Source of the DNA: an uncultured Oscillospiraceae bacterium
GTDB lineage: Bacteria; Bacillota_A; Clostridia; Oscillospirales; Acutalibacteraceae
Direction of reading: 5' to 3'
Length of the DNA stretch: 7,706 nucleotides
Assembly: GCA_905211185.1 (NCBI GenBank)
Contig: CAJLZR010000037.1
Location: 1 to 7,706 of the forward strand
A model generated the notes under the pieces. The model saw only the letters and a program-made list of their open reading frames with translations. It was not told the origin of the DNA and ran no database searches. Made by a program: the position numbers and the translations under genes. Shown piece after piece: positions 6,820 through 7,706 of this stretch. Position 1 is the first letter of the stretch. The number at the start of each line of letters is the position of its first letter.

Positions 6820-7620
6820 TCATAAACATGAGCACACAGCACAGACAAGTAAATTCATATTCACATTCTTATCTACCAAATCCGCAAGTTTTCTTAAATT
6901 ATCTATTTTTAAAATCAGGCTACTTTCCAAACTTTTCTCCAAATTTTCGTTTTTAAAACAATCAACAAATCTTTCGATTACATTTTCAATTAATAATTTA
7001 AACTCCTTGCGCTCTAAACCTAATTCAGATAAATATTCCAATATTTTATCGTTTCTGCCACCAAGAGATTCTTTAGCAATTTTCTCTGATAAAGCAACTA
7101 TTTCATTCGTTTCATTTTCGGAAATATTTTTAATTTTAAAAATATGTGAGCGAGATCGTATGGTGGAAAGCAAATTGTCACAAAAAGCACAAATTAAAAC
7201 AAAAGTTACATTCTTAGGGGGCTCTTCTAAAATTTTTATTAAAGCATTTTGCGCTTGAACGGTCATAAAATCGGCATCTTTGATAATATAGAATTTGCCC
7301 ATTCCTTCATTACAGATTATATACGCATCTTCTCTTATTTTTCTTATATCATCTATTTTAATGGATTTGTTTTTTTCGCTCGTTTCAATAACCGTAACGT
7401 CAGGATGAGCATTACTTTCCATTTTTATGCAGTTTCCGCATATACCGCAAGGCTTTTCTTTTCCGGTGCATAATCTAATCTTTACGATATTTCTAAAAAA
7501 ATCCAGAGCGTCCTGAGTTTCTTCGCATTCAATTATTAAAGCATGAGAAAGCTCCCCTGACCTTGCAAGGTCAAGCAGCATATCCTTTTGACCATCAAAA
7601 CCAATATTTTCGGACATCAT
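6820..7620 (-). CDS. holB: DNA polymerase III delta' subunit (clamp loader)
   Basis: Delta' is the rigid stator of the clamp-loader complex that opens and loads the beta sliding clamp at the replication fork. Diagnostic features in 266 residues are the four-cysteine zinc module C51, C58, C61, C64 (CTGKEKPCGICGNC), HPDV (72-75), KIDDIRKIRED (88-98), the sensor-1 region AQNALIKILEEPP (123-135) and the SRC-like TIRSRS (153-158), here with serine in place of cysteine. The Walker A position (about 27-40, HALIIECEETQDAL) has no GxxGxGK, so ATP binding is not expected; delta' is normally not a working ATPase. It is slightly shorter than Bacillus HolB (about 330), chiefly in the C-terminal collar domain. 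The ATG at 7620 is followed at once by a second ATG at 7617; AGG lies eight bases before the first. It begins 18 bases after darA. Confidence 0.93.
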   Translation of the reverse strand: MMSENIGFDGQKDMLLDLARSGELSHALIIECEETQDALDFFRNIVKIRLCTGKEKPCGICGNCIKMESNAHPDVTVIETSEKNKSIKIDDIRKIREDAYIICNEGMGKFYIIKDADFMTVQAQNALIKILEEPPKNVTFVLICAFCDNLLSTIRSRSHIFKIKNISENETNEIVALSEKIAKESLGGRNDKILEYLSELGLERKEFKLLIENVIERFVDCFKNENLEKSLESSLILKIDNLRKLADLVDKNVNMNLLVCAVCSCL

Positions 7621-7638
7621 ATATCACGCCTATTTTAT

Positions 7639-7706
7639 CTATACTTTTTCAAATCTATCCACATCAAGAACAAAAATAATCGCACCGCCGGTTGTAACTT
7701 CAAAGG
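7639..7706 (-). CDS. darA: Cyclic di-AMP receptor DarA (PstA/YaaQ), C-terminal end only
   Basis: Only the last 21 codons and the TAG are in the window; the gene continues past 7706. The visible peptide FEVTTGGAIIFVLDVDRFEK matches the end of the PII-like c-di-AMP receptor family, whose members finish with a VEVGGATVFVLPVEQFERF-type strand. In that family the trimer binds c-di-AMP and is cytoplasmic. The call rests on this short match plus gene order: in Bacillus and many Clostridia darA lies just upstream of holB, with tmk before it. Bacillus has yaaR between darA and holB; here only 18 bases separate them. Identification from 21 residues is limited. Confidence 0.7.
   Translation of the reverse strand, partial: FEVTTGGAIIFVLDVDRFEKV

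Noticed and set aside
6746..7258. 170-codon plus-strand open frame
   Set aside because: It is antisense to holB and the start of ricT, both of which have clear family motifs; the peptide is serine/phenylalanine-rich without any motif.
1..7706. Mobile element, CRISPR array, tRNA or rRNA gene, toxin-antitoxin or defence system
   Set aside because: No transposase or integrase motifs, regularly spaced repeats, tRNA-like cloverleaf or small paired ORFs were seen; the content is housekeeping with collinear minus-strand genes.

Overview
The window is an AT-rich chromosomal segment in which every gene I can support lies on the minus strand. It reads from right (7706) to left (1): darA 3' end, holB, ricT, pcrA, a Cys-rich conserved gene, then alaS running off the left edge. 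The pairing of a c-di-AMP receptor (DarA), DNA polymerase III delta' (HolB) and a PSP1-domain protein (RicT/YaaT) in this order is characteristic of low-GC Gram-positive bacteria (Bacillota). Good Shine-Dalgarno sequences, a sigma-A type promoter and codon use rich in A/T third positions agree with this. The style of the PcrA, AlaRS and orphan proteins points to Clostridia rather than Bacilli, but I cannot name the genus.

Region 7706-5971 is a compact operon segment. The last 21 codons of darA are followed 18 nt later by holB and 33 nt after that by ricT. It links a nucleotide-second-messenger receptor, the clamp loader and a probable iron-sulfur RNA-processing factor. Region 5970-5765 is an AT-rich spacer with one plausible promoter for the next gene. 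Region 5764-3365 encodes the PcrA helicase, with all superfamily 1A motifs, a lineage-type insertion in domain 1A and the C-terminal Tudor-like RNA-polymerase-binding domain.

Region 3364-2312 is a single-gene unit: a leader with AT-rich hairpins, a strong Shine-Dalgarno, a 270-residue protein with 14 cysteines and no assigned function, and an intrinsic-terminator-like hairpin with a T-tract. Region 2311-2079 carries a sigma-A promoter (TTGCTT, 17 bp, TATAAT) and a GTG start for alaS. The alaS reading frame (2078 to 1, 692 codons visible) covers the catalytic, tRNA-recognition and editing domains and lacks only the C-terminal part because of the window edge. It belongs to a non-standard AlaRS subtype.

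The content is housekeeping: replication (HolB), repair and transcription-conflict resolution (PcrA), translation (AlaRS), RNA processing and development (RicT) and signalling (DarA). I see no mobile element, CRISPR array, RNA gene or defence system. The least explained item is the Cys-rich gene at 2380-3192; I find no clear evidence of an undescribed multi-gene system.
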